Part shown: positions 21,896-31,257 of the stretch, piece after piece
How the letters are laid out: each line of letters begins with the position of its first letter
Position numbering within the stretch: position 1 is the stretch's first letter
Source: Novosphingobium profundi
Lineage (GTDB): Bacteria > Pseudomonadota > Alphaproteobacteria > Sphingomonadales > Sphingomonadaceae
Assembly: GCF_018491765.1 (NCBI RefSeq)
Contig: NZ_JABWCU010000001.1
Location: 124,001 to 188,000, forward strand
Direction of reading: 5' to 3'
DNA: 64,000 nt
Position numbers and translations under genes: made by a program
The notes under the pieces: model-generated
The model's database searches: none
What the model was told of the DNA's origin: nothing
The model's input: only the letters and a program-made list of their open reading frames with translations

Positions 21896-22963
21896 ATGAC
21901 TGTCAACATCAAGAACTGGCAGGAACTCAAGAAGCCGAACAGCCTTGAGATCAAGCCGGGACCCGACCCCAAGCTGAAGGCAACCTTCGTTGCCGAACCC
22001 CTCGAGCGCGGTTTTGGTCTTACGCTCGGCAACGCGCTGCGGCGCGTTCTTCTGTCTTCGCTCCAGGGGGCGGCGATCACCTCGATCAAGATCGAGAACG
22101 TCCTTCACGAATTCAGCTCGCTTGCCGGCGTGCGTGAAGACGTGACCGACATCGTCCTCAACGTGAAGCAGATCGCCCTCAAGATGCAGGGCGAAGGCCC
22201 CAAGCGTCTCCAGCTCTCGGCCACCGGCCCGGCGCAGGTCAAGGCGGGCGACATTGCCGTTTCGGGCGACATCGAGGTCATGAACAAGGACCTCGTGATC
22301 TGCACGCTCGACGAGGGTGCAGTCCTGAACATGGAACTCACCGCCGACACCGGCAAGGGTTATGTACCCGCCGTCGGTAACCGTCCGATTGACGCGCCGA
22401 TCGGGCTTATCCCGGTTGACTCGCTCTACTCGCCGGTCCGCCAGGTGAGCTACAAGGTCGAGAACGCCCGCGTCGGCCAGGAACTGGACTACGACAAGCT
22501 GAGCCTGACCGTCGAGACCGACGGCACGGTCGCTCCCGAGGACGCGGTCGCCTATTCGGCGCGCATCCTTCAGGACCAGCTTGCGCTGTTCGTCCACTTC
22601 GAGGACATCGCGCCCGTCGGCCAGTCGCCGATGGTGGGCATGGCCGCCGGTGGCGCCGCTTCGCAGGAAGAGAGCGACACCAACCAGCTCAACCGTTACC
22701 TTCTCAAGAAGGTCGACGAGCTGGAGCTTTCGGTCCGCTCGGCCAACTGTCTCAAGAACGACAACATCATCTACATCGGCGACCTGGTCCAGAAGACCGA
22801 AGCCGAGATGCTGCGCACGCCGAACTTCGGCCGCAAGTCGCTCAACGAGATCAAGGAAGTGCTTTCCTCGATGGGTCTGCGCCTCGGCATGGACATTCCG
22901 GGCTGGCCGCCCGAGAACATCGAAGAAATGGCCAAGAAGCTCGAGCAGGAACTGCTCGGCTGA
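21896..22963 (+). CDS. rpoA: RNA polymerase alpha subunit
   Basis: Assembles the core polymerase through its N-terminal domain and contacts UP elements and activators through its C-terminal domain. The 355-residue product has [26 protein letters not shown] near residue 40 and, after a linker, the alpha-CTD helices ([35 protein letters not shown]). rplQ, normally adjacent, is 1.6 kb away behind a terminator and an acyltransferase gene. Confidence 0.98.
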   Translation: MTVNIKNWQELKKPNSLEIKPGPDPKLKATFVAEPLERGFGLTLGNALRRVLLSSLQGAAITSIKIENVLHEFSSLAGVREDVTDIVLNVKQIALKMQGEGPKRLQLSATGPAQVKAGDIAVSGDIEVMNKDLVICTLDEGAVLNMELTADTGKGYVPAVGNRPIDAPIGLIPVDSLYSPVRQVSYKVENARVGQELDYDKLSLTVETDGTVAPEDAVAYSARILQDQLALFVHFEDIAPVGQSPMVGMAAGGAASQEESDTNQLNRYLLKKVDELELSVRSANCLKNDNIIYIGDLVQKTEAEMLRTPNFGRKSLNEIKEVLSSMGLRLGMDIPGWPPENIEEMAKKLEQELLG

Positions 22964-22989
22964 TAGCCATACCTCCTTATAGGTTCGAG

Positions 22990-23022
22990 AAGGGCTCTAC
23001 GGGATACCGTGGAGCCCTTTTT
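22990..23022 (+). terminator. Terminator after rpoA
   Basis: AAGGGCTC (22990-22997) pairs with GAGCCCTT (23012-23019), with ACGG/CCGT stacked above one mismatch, and a T run follows. It closes transcription before the foreign acyltransferase and separates rplQ from rpoA. Confidence 0.9.
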
Positions 23023-23029
23023 CGTTGGC

Positions 23030-23239
23030 GGATCTGGATCGTACGTGCGGCACGGTTCAATTTCGAAAATAGGATAGCTGCATTGGTCGAGCATCGTCTG
23101 TCGAATGAGAATGTATGTGCATTCATTTTATCGAATAATTCAAAATTTCTGATCGAATTTTCATTCAATAAGTAATTTCGAATGATCCGGCAATTCGGAA
23201 GAAAATAAGTACATAAGTGAATATATTTGACTTTCAGTC
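23030..23239. promoter_or_regulatory. AT-rich intergenic tract before acyltransferase gene
   Basis: About 200 bases, especially 23080-23235, are strikingly A/T-rich compared with everything around. They include repeated short motifs such as TTCGAAT, CATTC/GAATG pairs and ATTTTC. No coding sequence or RNA gene was found. A TTGACT at 23228-23233 is the only hexamer near the -35 consensus and is too close to the gene to be its promoter. The tract may hold the promoter of the acyltransferase and a silencer-protein target; both are inference. Confidence 0.5.
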
Positions 23240-24457
23240 GTGATGATTGCCTTCTGTCGCATAGTGCACTTGCGGGGCTCTTTGCGGATGGCGGATGCAA
23301 CTGTTGGTTTTTCCATCATCCTTGCACTTGGGGTGGCATGGGGGCTGGGCTACGCGTTCGACCGGCCGGGTTGGCTGGAGCGGGCGGAGCGTCGGATGGT
23401 GCAGTTCGATGGTCTTCGCGGGGTGCTCGGCTGCGCGGTGGTCATCCACCACTACCTGATCTGGCGGGGCTATGCGGCTTCGGGCGTCTGGCGTGCGCCT
23501 GAGGGAAATCTCGGGAACCAGCTGGGCCTGAGTGCGGTCGCGCTGTTTTTCATGATGACCGGTTTCTTGTTCTATCCACGCATCCAGGGCGGAATTGAGG
23601 CGGTGAACTGGGCGCGCATGTTCGTCCAGCGTGTGTTCCGGCTCGTGCCCATGCTGCTGCTCTCCACGCTGCTCTGCGCAGCTCTGCTCGTTCTGCGCGA
23701 GGGAGCAAGGCTGGACCGCTCCTTCCTGTTCCAGGTTCTGGCCTGGCTGGCGGGGGTGCAGGTGCCGCTGATGGGGCGGGCGGACGCCGCACTGGTCAAT
23801 GCGGGTGTGTTCTGGACGATCAAGTGGGAATGGGCCTTCTACTTTGTCCTTCTGCCCGCACTTGCGGGGCTGCGCTCGCTCTGGCCGCGTTCGGCCTGGA
23901 CTCCGGTGGTGCCAGGGCTGCTCCTCGCGAGCCTCGCCTTGCGCGTAAGCGGCCTCTCGCTGTTCGTCTTCCTGCCTCTGTTCCTGCTCGGAATGCTGGG
24001 CTGCGAGCTCGCCGGGCGCGTGCGGCTTGCCGGGCGGCTGCGCACAAACGGGGCAGGGTGGAGCCTCGCCGTGTTGCTGGCGGGCGAACTCGGGCTATTC
24101 CATGATCCTTACGAAACGGCCGCGACGGTGGTGCTTGGGCTGTTCTTCATTGGCATCGCGTGCGGCAACGACCTCTTCGGGGTGCTGCGCTGGCGCGCCC
24201 TGAGGGTGCTGGGCGATCTGTCCTTCGGGGTCTATGTCCTGCACGGTATCGTGCTTTACCTCGGCTTCGCTCTGGGGCTTGGCCGGTTGTCCGCGCCGGT
24301 GGCGCTGCCGCTGCTGATGGCATTCGTCATTGCGGCGGCCGCGCTGGCGCATTGGGCTATCGAGCGGCCGGGAATTGCGCTCGGGCAGTGCGTCGCGTCG
24401 CGTCTGGGCGGGCTGCGTCGGCGGCTTTTGGCGGCTTCGCTGGTCGACCGGCCTTGA
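23240..24457 (+). CDS. Acyltransferase-3 family membrane protein (OafA-like)
   Basis: Integral membrane acyltransferase family that O-acylates cell-surface sugars or lipids. The product is up to 405 residues with about ten hydrophobic helices. The family signature is near residue 55: FDGLRGVLGCAVVIHHYLIW, with the conserved Arg and the catalytic-type His. A later FFMMTGFLFYPRI matches the second conserved block. Start uncertain: GTG at 23240, ATG at 23243 or ATG at 23288; none has a strong ribosome binding site. The gene body is GC-rich like the host although its upstream tract is not. It sits alone between rpoA and rplQ; substrate unknown. Confidence 0.82.
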   Translation: MMIAFCRIVHLRGSLRMADATVGFSIILALGVAWGLGYAFDRPGWLERAERRMVQFDGLRGVLGCAVVIHHYLIWRGYAASGVWRAPEGNLGNQLGLSAVALFFMMTGFLFYPRIQGGIEAVNWARMFVQRVFRLVPMLLLSTLLCAALLVLREGARLDRSFLFQVLAWLAGVQVPLMGRADAALVNAGVFWTIKWEWAFYFVLLPALAGLRSLWPRSAWTPVVPGLLLASLALRVSGLSLFVFLPLFLLGMLGCELAGRVRLAGRLRTNGAGWSLAVLLAGELGLFHDPYETAATVVLGLFFIGIACGNDLFGVLRWRALRVLGDLSFGVYVLHGIVLYLGFALGLGRLSAPVALPLLMAFVIAAAALAHWAIERPGIALGQCVASRLGGLRRRLLAASLVDRP

Positions 24458-24586
24458 CTCCGCCGCCGATTTCGTCATTAGGGCCACTCTTCACGCACAC
24501 GTGAATCGGTTTTGGGCGGTGGCCGTCAGTCACATCGCCCGGCAGGCAGTACCTCAAACGGCTGTCTGACGAACGGAGTAGAGTTT

Positions 24587-25009
24587 ATGCGTCATAAGTA
24601 TTCGGGCCGCAAGCTGCAGCGCAAGTCCGGCCACCGCGCCGCCCTCCTGCGCAACCTGGCCGCGGCCCTGATCAAGCACGAGCAGATCCAGACCACCACG
24701 CCCAAGGCGAAGGAACTGCGCCCCTACATCGAAAAGCTGATCACGCTCGCCAAGCACGGCGGCCTTTCGAACCGTCGCCTCGCGCACGCCAAGATCATGG
24801 ACGACGCGCAGGAAAAGAAGCTGTTCGAAGTTCTCGCCGAGCGTTACTCGGACCGTCCGGGTGGCTACACCCGCATCATCAAGGCTGGCATCCGCGCGTC
24901 GGACGCCGCCCCGATCGCGATCATCGAGCTGGTTGACCGCGACGTCGACGCCAAGGGCCAGGATTCGGGCCCGGTGACGAGCGACGCCGAGGAATACGCC
25001 GAGGCGTAA
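24587..25009 (+). CDS. rplQ: 50S ribosomal protein L17
   Basis: 50S protein near the tunnel exit. The 140-residue product starts [29 protein letters not shown] with an AACGGAG ribosome binding site, then [21 protein letters not shown] and the conserved [26 protein letters not shown]. It has a short acidic C-terminal tail. It is detached from rpoA, so probably has its own promoter in the 129 bases upstream. Confidence 0.97.
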   Translation: MRHKYSGRKLQRKSGHRAALLRNLAAALIKHEQIQTTTPKAKELRPYIEKLITLAKHGGLSNRRLAHAKIMDDAQEKKLFEVLAERYSDRPGGYTRIIKAGIRASDAAPIAIIELVDRDVDAKGQDSGPVTSDAEEYAEA

Positions 25010-25131
25010 GTCCTTGAACGGAACCTGTCGGTTCTGTTGACAAGCGAATTGACCGGAACGGTCGCGAGATGCCAGTCTCGCGGCCGTTCTTTCGTTTGGC
25101 GGCAACGAACTGTCGGGAGCAGATCATAAAC

Positions 25132-27285
25132 ATGCGCAACTTTCTTCGGTGGACCACGGCGTTTTCGGTCCTCGCAGCTTCCCCCCTCGCGCAAGCGCCT
25201 ATCCTCGCCGGAGACACCACCCCCATGAGCTACCCCGAAACCCGCCGCGGCGACGTTGTCGACACCCTCTTCGGCGAGAGGATCGCCGATCCCTACCGCT
25301 GGCTCGAGAACGACGTGCGCGAGGACAAGGAGGTGGCCGACTGGGTGGCGCGCGAATCCGGTTTCACCGACAGCTACCTGAAAGCCCTTCCGCAGCGTGC
25401 CTGGTTCGAGGACAAGGTTCGCTCGCTGCTCGACTTCGAGCGCTTCGGCCTGCCCGAGAAGGCGGGGCAGCGCTATTTCTACACCCGCAACACCGGCCTG
25501 CTCAACCAGGCGCAGCTCTACGTGCGCGAGGGGCTGGATGGGGCGCCGCGCCTGCTGATCGATCCCAATACCTGGGCCAGCGACGGAGCGACCGCGCTCA
25601 GCGACTGGACGCCCTCGAAGGAGGGCTCGTTCCTGCTCTACAGTGTGCAGGACGGCGGCAGCGATTGGCGCACGCTGCGTGTTCTCGACGTTACGAGCGG
25701 CGCGGTCCTGGCCGACGAGATCCACTGGGTGAAGTTCTCCGGCCTCGCCTGGATCGGCGAGAAGGGCTTCCTCTACTCGCGCTACCCGGCGCCGGAAGAA
25801 GGCGAGACCTTCCAGGGCCGCAACTACAACCAGACGGTGTTCTACCACAAGCTGGGCACGCCGCAGTCCGAGGACCTGGTCGTCTACCGCACGCCCGAGC
25901 ACCCGGAGTACAACCATAGCGCGCAAGTCACGCAGGACGGGCGCTGGGCGGTGATCACCAGCAGCATCGGCACCGACGCGCGCTACGAGGTCCATGCGAT
26001 CGACCTGACGGCCAAGACCTGGAAGCCGCTTTCGGTGGTCACCGGTTTCACCGACGCCTGGGAACTGGTGGAAGGCGTAGGCAGCAAGCTGTGGTTCGTC
26101 ACCAACAAGGACGCGCCGCGCAAGCGCCTCGTCCAGGTCGACCTGGCCAGCGGGGCACCGAAATTGCGCGAGGTCGTCCCGCAGGGCGAGGACATCCTCG
26201 AGCGCGCCGGGATCGTGGGCAACCAGCTCATCCTCAACTACATGCGCGATGCGACGAGCCACGCGGTGATCGTCGGCCTTGACGGAAAGAAAGCCCGTGA
26301 GTTTGCGCTGGGGGGCATCGGCACCGCCTCGGGCTTCCACGGCAAGCCGGGCGATCCCGAGACCTTCTATTCGTTCACCAGCTTCAACCGCCCGCCTTCG
26401 ATCTACCGCATGGACATCGAAACCGGGCAGTCGACCCCCTTCGCCGAGCCGAAGATGGATTTCGACCCCGACGATTTCGTGATCGAGCAGCGCTTTTACA
26501 CCTCGAAGGACGGCACCAAGGTTCCGATGTTCGTGGTGCGTCGGGCCGACGTCGCGGCGGCGGGCAAGCCGGTGCCGACGCTCCTCTACGGCTACGGCGG
26601 CTTCGACATTGCGCTCACCCCGGGCTTTTCCGCCTCGCGCATGGCCTGGGTCCAGGCGGGCGGTGCCTATGCCCTGGCGAACTTGCGCGGGGGCGGCGAG
26701 TATGGGCGCGAATGGCACGACGCGGGCAGGCGCGAAAACAAGCAGAACGTCTTCGACGATTTCATCGCGGCGGGCGAGTACCTCAAGGCGCAAGGGATCG
26801 CGACGAAGGACGGTCTTGCCATCAACGGCGGCTCGAACGGCGGACTGCTGGTCGGTGCGGTGACCAACCAGCGCCCGGACCTCTTCGCCGCCGCCGTGCC
26901 GCAAGTGGGGGTGATGGACATGCTGCGCTTCGACCGCTTCACCGCCGGGCGCTACTGGGTCGATGATTACGGCTATCCCGACAAGGAAGCCGACTTCAAG
27001 ATCCTGCGCCGCTATTCGCCCTACCACAACATTCACGAGGGCACGGACTACCCCGCGATCCTGGTGACGACTGCCGACACCGACGACCGCGTGGTGCCCG
27101 GGCACTCGTTCAAGTACGCCGCCGCGATCCAGCACGCCGCGATCGGTGGCAAGCCGCACCTCATCCGCATCGAGACGCGCGCAGGCCATGGCTCGGGCAA
27201 GCCCACCGACAAGGTGATCGAGGAATCGGCGGACATCCTCAGCTTCATGGCGCAGTGGACGGGACTGGCGGTTCCACCCTCGTAA
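25132..27285 (+). CDS. Secreted prolyl oligopeptidase (S9A)
   Basis: Serine peptidase that cuts short peptides after proline. The 717-residue product begins with a signal peptide (MRNFLRWTTAFSVLAASPLA), so it likely acts in the periplasm. The N-terminal propeller opens with RGDVVDTLFGERIADPYRWLE, and the hydrolase domain carries Ser568 in GGSNGG, Asp in TADTDDRV (647-654) and His686 in AGHGSG, a complete triad. The ATG at 25132 was chosen over the one at 25069 because it begins the signal peptide. Family length is usually 680-740. It lies 122 bases after rplQ. Confidence 0.93.
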   Translation: MRNFLRWTTAFSVLAASPLAQAPILAGDTTPMSYPETRRGDVVDTLFGERIADPYRWLENDVREDKEVADWVARESGFTDSYLKALPQRAWFEDKVRSLLDFERFGLPEKAGQRYFYTRNTGLLNQAQLYVREGLDGAPRLLIDPNTWASDGATALSDWTPSKEGSFLLYSVQDGGSDWRTLRVLDVTSGAVLADEIHWVKFSGLAWIGEKGFLYSRYPAPEEGETFQGRNYNQTVFYHKLGTPQSEDLVVYRTPEHPEYNHSAQVTQDGRWAVITSSIGTDARYEVHAIDLTAKTWKPLSVVTGFTDAWELVEGVGSKLWFVTNKDAPRKRLVQVDLASGAPKLREVVPQGEDILERAGIVGNQLILNYMRDATSHAVIVGLDGKKAREFALGGIGTASGFHGKPGDPETFYSFTSFNRPPSIYRMDIETGQSTPFAEPKMDFDPDDFVIEQRFYTSKDGTKVPMFVVRRADVAAAGKPVPTLLYGYGGFDIALTPGFSASRMAWVQAGGAYALANLRGGGEYGREWHDAGRRENKQNVFDDFIAAGEYLKAQGIATKDGLAINGGSNGGLLVGAVTNQRPDLFAAAVPQVGVMDMLRFDRFTAGRYWVDDYGYPDKEADFKILRRYSPYHNIHEGTDYPAILVTTADTDDRVVPGHSFKYAAAIQHAAIGGKPHLIRIETRAGHGSGKPTDKVIEESADILSFMAQWTGLAVPPS

Positions 27286-27419
27286 TTATTCATAAAAATA
27301 GCGATTAATATGAATATTGGCTGTCCTTAGGGTTCAGCGCGGCCTCAGCGCCTCCTTGGTAGAACCATCCATGTCACCGGGCATTTGGCCGGGTGCGGGC
27401 AACCAAGGAGGAGAGCCTC

Positions 27420-27938
27420 ATGACGAACCTGATCACCACGACGCTGGGCAAGGGCGCCGTCGCGACGGTCGCGGCCGGGGCCATGGCCGCTTCGCTGGCG
27501 ACCCCGGCGCAGGCGCGCGAGGGCATCGATGCCGGAACCGTGATCGCGGGCGCGCTGGTCGTCGGCGGAATCGCCGCGCTGGCGGCGTCTTCGGGCAACG
27601 AGCGCGACGACAGCTATTACGATCGAGGACACCGCTCGCGTTACGACGGTTACCGCGGCGGCTATCGCGGGGTTTCGTCGCGCGAGGCGGTGGACCGCTG
27701 CGTGTCGGCCGCAACCGGGACCGCCAACCGATATGGCGGACGGGCACGGGTGACCCAGGTCCGCGACGTCGATCGCAAGGACTACGGTTACAAGGTTGAA
27801 GGGCGCATCGCGGTCGAGAATTATGCGCGCGGTCGCTGGAGCCGGCGGGGCGATGTCGACACCGGCAAGTTCACCTGCCGCGTCAACTATGGCGGAGCGC
27901 TGCGCAACCTCGAGTTCTCGGGCATTCGGGGTCTGTGA
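27420..27938 (+). CDS. Small secreted protein, Cys-pair C-terminal domain
   Basis: Function not recognised. The 171-residue product starts MTNLITTTLGKGAVATVAAG behind an excellent AAGGAGGAGAG site and has a signal peptide (cleavage near AQA-RE). A Gly/Ala-rich hydrophobic segment (TVIAGALVVGGIAALAA) follows, then a Tyr/Arg/Gly-rich linker. The C-terminal domain has VDRCVSAA ... DRKDYGYKVEGRIAVEN ... FTCRVNYGG with two cysteines. The next gene has the same layout, so the two look like diverged duplicates. Confidence 0.8.
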   Translation: MTNLITTTLGKGAVATVAAGAMAASLATPAQAREGIDAGTVIAGALVVGGIAALAASSGNERDDSYYDRGHRSRYDGYRGGYRGVSSREAVDRCVSAATGTANRYGGRARVTQVRDVDRKDYGYKVEGRIAVENYARGRWSRRGDVDTGKFTCRVNYGGALRNLEFSGIRGL

Positions 27939-28060
27939 AACAGGCCCGATGCACGCGGGCGGGGCACGGTCGGTTCAGCGATCCGAAAGCGCGAATCGGC
28001 TAGCCTCTTCACGGGTTTGGTTGGCGCGCATCCGGCGCGCCGGATTGGGACGTTTCGAAG

Positions 28061-28648
28061 ATGAAGATCCTGCACTCGCGTACTTGTGGCGCGCTGGCCG
28101 TCCTGGCGGCGACGACGCTTACCGTTTCGCCTGCGATGGCGCATGGCTGGGGCGGCTATCCACCGCCGCCGCGCCATCACCACCACGGTGGCGGAGGCGG
28201 CGATCTTCTGGCCGGCCTGCTGATCGGCGGCGGTCTCGTTGCCATTGCCAGCGCGGCGAGCAAGTCGAACAGCCGCGACGAGCCGGTTAACGTCGATCCG
28301 GGCGAGGACCATGAGAGCAGCGCCTATGTCGAGAGCGGCCGCGCCGCCTATCCGGGCGGTCCGGTGGCGGGCGAGGCGGGCTACGCCGCGCCCTATGACG
28401 AAGAGCGCCGCTACGAGGATACGCGCGGCCCCTCGGGCTCGGCCGGGTTCGGCGCGGCGGTCGACACCTGCACCGCCGAGATCGAGGACAGCGCGAACTA
28501 CGACGTGCGCACGGTCGACAAGGTCGATCGCCTCAACGGGCGCATCGCGGTCGAGGGCCGGCTTGCCGACGGACGCGGCTTTGCCTGCAGCGTGGACGAA
28601 ACCGGCCGGGTACGCTCGGTTGCGGTCGACGGGCACGCGATGATCTGA
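28061..28648 (+). CDS. Small secreted protein, paralogue of preceding gene
   Basis: The 195-residue product has a signal peptide (MKILHSRTCGALAVLAA, cleavage near AMA-HG) and a His/Pro/Gly-rich stretch (PPPPRHHHHGGGGG) that could bind metal. A Gly-rich hydrophobic segment (LLAGLLIGGGLVAIASAA) follows. The C-terminal domain has the pattern AVDTCTAEI ... VDKVDRLNGRIAVEG ... FACSVDETGRV, matching the previous protein's AVDRC ... GRIAVE ... FTCRV layout. It lies 122 bases downstream on the same strand. Role unknown; probably envelope associated. Confidence 0.8.
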   Translation: MKILHSRTCGALAVLAATTLTVSPAMAHGWGGYPPPPRHHHHGGGGGDLLAGLLIGGGLVAIASAASKSNSRDEPVNVDPGEDHESSAYVESGRAAYPGGPVAGEAGYAAPYDEERRYEDTRGPSGSAGFGAAVDTCTAEIEDSANYDVRTVDKVDRLNGRIAVEGRLADGRGFACSVDETGRVRSVAVDGHAMI

Positions 28649-28658
28649 TGCTTTGGCC

Positions 28659-29309
28659 TCAGGGCGGTCCGGCTTCGTCCGGATCGTCCTCGGCGCTGTA
28701 GGTCGGCAGGCCGATCGACCACTGGATGGCCGCGCCGCGCAAGGCGAACCCCGCCAGCGCCGCGCAGATCCATGCGGTGATCGGCGAGACCCCGAGCGCG
28801 ATCATCAAGGCGCCCGCCGCCGAGGCAAGCGCCGAGGCGGTGACGTAGAGTTCGGGGCGCATCAGGATCGAGGGCTGGCCCGCGATCACGTCGCGGATGA
28901 TGCCGCCCGCGCAGCCCGTCATCACCCCCATCAGGAACGAAGGCACCGGCGGCACGCCCCAGCCCAGCGCCTTGATCGTGCCGAGCACCGAATAGACCGC
29001 AAGGCCCAGCGCATCAGCCCAGACCAGCAGGCGCGCGTTGTACCAGTGCGAGGGCGTCAGCCAGGCGAGTGTCGCCACCGCGAGGCAGACCGGGGCCACG
29101 AAGCGGTCGTGGACCCAGAACACCGGCGCGCCGATCAGCACGTCGCGCACGGTGCCCCCGCCAACCCCGGCGATCAGCGCGAAGAAGGCGACGGTAACGA
29201 AGGTCTGGCGGCTGCGCGTGCCCGAAAGCGCGCCGGACAGCGCGAAGAGGCCGATCGCGAAGAGATCGACGAAGGCGGGCAGGACCGGCGTTTCGGGCGG
29301 GGCTATCAT
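28659..29309 (-). CDS. TRIC/UPF0126 family membrane protein (YicG/YadS-like)
   Basis: Seven-helix membrane protein of the trimeric intracellular cation channel family; bacterial members conduct cations or possibly glycine. The 216-residue product has two repeats with glycine kinks: FFALIAGVGGGTVRDVLIG and GVMTGCAGGIIRDVIAG, the hallmark of this family. The start MIAPPETPV at 29309 gives the normal family length; the frame upstream is not protein-like. It converges with the preceding secreted protein gene, only 10 bases apart. Confidence 0.88.
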   Translation of the reverse strand: MIAPPETPVLPAFVDLFAIGLFALSGALSGTRSRQTFVTVAFFALIAGVGGGTVRDVLIGAPVFWVHDRFVAPVCLAVATLAWLTPSHWYNARLLVWADALGLAVYSVLGTIKALGWGVPPVPSFLMGVMTGCAGGIIRDVIAGQPSILMRPELYVTASALASAAGALMIALGVSPITAWICAALAGFALRGAAIQWSIGLPTYSAEDDPDEAGPP

Positions 29310-29514
29310 CGCCTCCCTCCTATCATTGCACGGCCGCCCGACATACCCCGCTTGGCCCTTCCCGGTGCGGGCAGCTGTGGAAGGCTGGCCGGCGCCCGGG
29401 GGACTTGCTTCGTTGTGGATCGGGCCTAGGTTTGCGACCATTCCAGGCGCTTTCGACGGGAGCTTCACGCTTCCGGACAAGGGCGCCCGACATGAGAGAC
29501 ACGAGGGACCAAAG

Positions 29515-31200
29515 ATGGCTTTTCGCACGACATTCACCTCGCTCGCGCTGTTACTGGCGGGTACGGCCTTTGCGCAGGCACCAGTTGCGCTGGCGCAGTC
29601 CCCGGCGGACGAAGCGGGTGGGGCGCACTATGACCTCGCGGCGCAGAAAGCCAAGCTCGCCACGATCACGATGGACGTCGACACCGCGTTTCTTTCCGTC
29701 GAGGAGCGCAAGGTGGTGAACCTCCTGATCAAGGCCTCCGACCTGCTTTCCGAGGTCTACTTGCGCCAGCGCTTTGCGCAGAACCCGCAGGTCCAGAGCG
29801 CGATCTCGCGTAACCGCCGCGCCGACCGCGACCTGCTCGTCGAGATGTTCGAGCGCAATTTCGGGCCTTGGGACGAACTCGCCGAACTGCACCCGTTCTG
29901 GGGCACGACCCCGATGCCCGAGGGGGCGGGCTTCTACCCCACCGATCTCACGCGCGAGGAGCTTGAGGGCTACATCGCCAAGCACCCCGACCAGAAGGCC
30001 GCGCTGCTCGGTCCCTATACGGTGGTGAAGCGCGAAGGCGCCAGGCTGGTCGCGGTGCCCTATTCGGTGGAGTACAAGCAATGGCTCGAACCCGCCGCGA
30101 AGCTGCTCGACGAGGCCGCGGCGACAACCTCGAACCCGAGCCTCAAGACATTCCTCTCGCTTCGCGCCAAGGCTTTTCGGACTGACGACTACTACGCAAG
30201 CGAGCTGGCCTGGATGGACCTCAAGGACACGCCCATCGAGGTCGCGATCGGGCCTTACGAGGTCTACACCGATCGCCTGATGGGCGCGAAGACCGCCTTT
30301 GAGAGCTTCGTGACGCTGAAGGACCCCGAAGAATCGGCCGCGCTTGCCAAGTACAAGAACTACCTCAAGGACATGGAAGCGAACCTGCCGATCGAGGACA
30401 AGTACAAGAACTTCCAGCGCGGCTTCGCGAGCCCGATCGCGGTTGCCGAGCAGGTCCACGGCGGGGGCGACAACGTGCCAGGGCCCCAGACGGTCGCCTT
30501 CAACCTGCCCAATGACGAACGCGTGCGCGAGGCCAAGGGCGCCAAGAAGGTGATCCTCTCCAACGTGCTGGGCGCCAAGTTCGAGCGTATCCTGGCGCCG
30601 ATGGGATCGCTCGTTCTCAAGGGCGACCAGGCCCGGCTCGTCGCCAAGAAGTACATGCAGTACGAGACGCTGTTTCACGAACTTTCGCACAGCCTCGGGC
30701 CGGGCACGATCGTGGTGAATGGCGAGACCACCACCGTCGACAAGATGCTCAAGGAGCAGAATTCGGCGCTCGAGGAAGCCAAGGCCGACGTCGCGGGGGT
30801 GTGGAACATCCTCTTGATGATGCAGAAGGGCGAGATCCCGGCGGCCGAGAAGCCGCAGCTCTTTGCCACCTACTTCACCGGCATCTTCCGCGCGGTGCGC
30901 TTCGGCGCGGTCGAGGCGCACGGCAAGGGCGCGGCGCTCCAGTACGGGTACCTGAGGGCCAAGGGGGCGTTCACTTACGATGCGGCGGCCAAACGCTACG
31001 TGGTCGACGATGCGAAGATGGAAGCCGGCGTGCGCGACCTGCTCCACGACATCCTGATGCTCCAGGCCAAAGGCGACTACGCGGGCACCAAGGCCTTCAT
31101 GGCGACCTGGGCCAAGCTCGATCCCGAGGCCGAGAGCGCGATCGCGGCCATGGGCACGCTCCCGGTCGACATCCGTCCGGTCTACCCCGCCCAGATCTGA
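29515..31200 (+). CDS. Secreted M49 (dipeptidyl peptidase III-like) zinc peptidase
   Basis: The 561-residue product begins with a signal peptide (FTSLALLLAGTAFAQA). The zinc site is HELSH (388-392), followed by SLGPG and by EEAKAD (420-425), which supplies the third zinc ligand in family M49. Classical dipeptidyl peptidase III has a six-residue HExxGH motif; this protein has the five-residue HExxH form known from a minority of bacterial members. It is shorter than eukaryotic enzymes (about 700). Expected activity is removal of dipeptides from oligopeptide N-termini, here outside the cytoplasm. The start has an AAAG/AGGG site; sequence upstream in frame is antisense to the divergent TRIC gene. 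Confidence 0.85.
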   Translation: MAFRTTFTSLALLLAGTAFAQAPVALAQSPADEAGGAHYDLAAQKAKLATITMDVDTAFLSVEERKVVNLLIKASDLLSEVYLRQRFAQNPQVQSAISRNRRADRDLLVEMFERNFGPWDELAELHPFWGTTPMPEGAGFYPTDLTREELEGYIAKHPDQKAALLGPYTVVKREGARLVAVPYSVEYKQWLEPAAKLLDEAAATTSNPSLKTFLSLRAKAFRTDDYYASELAWMDLKDTPIEVAIGPYEVYTDRLMGAKTAFESFVTLKDPEESAALAKYKNYLKDMEANLPIEDKYKNFQRGFASPIAVAEQVHGGGDNVPGPQTVAFNLPNDERVREAKGAKKVILSNVLGAKFERILAPMGSLVLKGDQARLVAKKYMQYETLFHELSHSLGPGTIVVNGETTTVDKMLKEQNSALEEAKADVAGVWNILLMMQKGEIPAAEKPQLFATYFTGIFRAVRFGAVEAHGKGAALQYGYLRAKGAFTYDAAAKRYVVDDAKMEAGVRDLLHDILMLQAKGDYAGTKAFMATWAKLDPEAESAIAAMGTLPVDIRPVYPAQI

Positions 31201-31206
31201 ACTGCG

Positions 31207-31244
31207 GGCGGCACGCGCAGGGGAGCTCCGCCGCGCGTGCCGCC
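31207..31244. terminator. Bidirectional terminator hairpin
   Basis: GGCGGCACGCGC (31207-31218) and GCGCGTGCCGCC (31233-31244) form a perfect 12-base-pair stem between the converging M49 and porin genes. It lacks a clear T run on either strand, so it may act as a transcript-end stabiliser. Confidence 0.6.
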
Positions 31245-31257
31245 TTGGCGGCTTCGT

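Noticed and set aside
23228..23242. TTGACT as a -35 box for the acyltransferase gene
   Set aside because: It is only about 10 bases from the first possible start, leaving no room for a -10 box and leader unless the start is at 23288.
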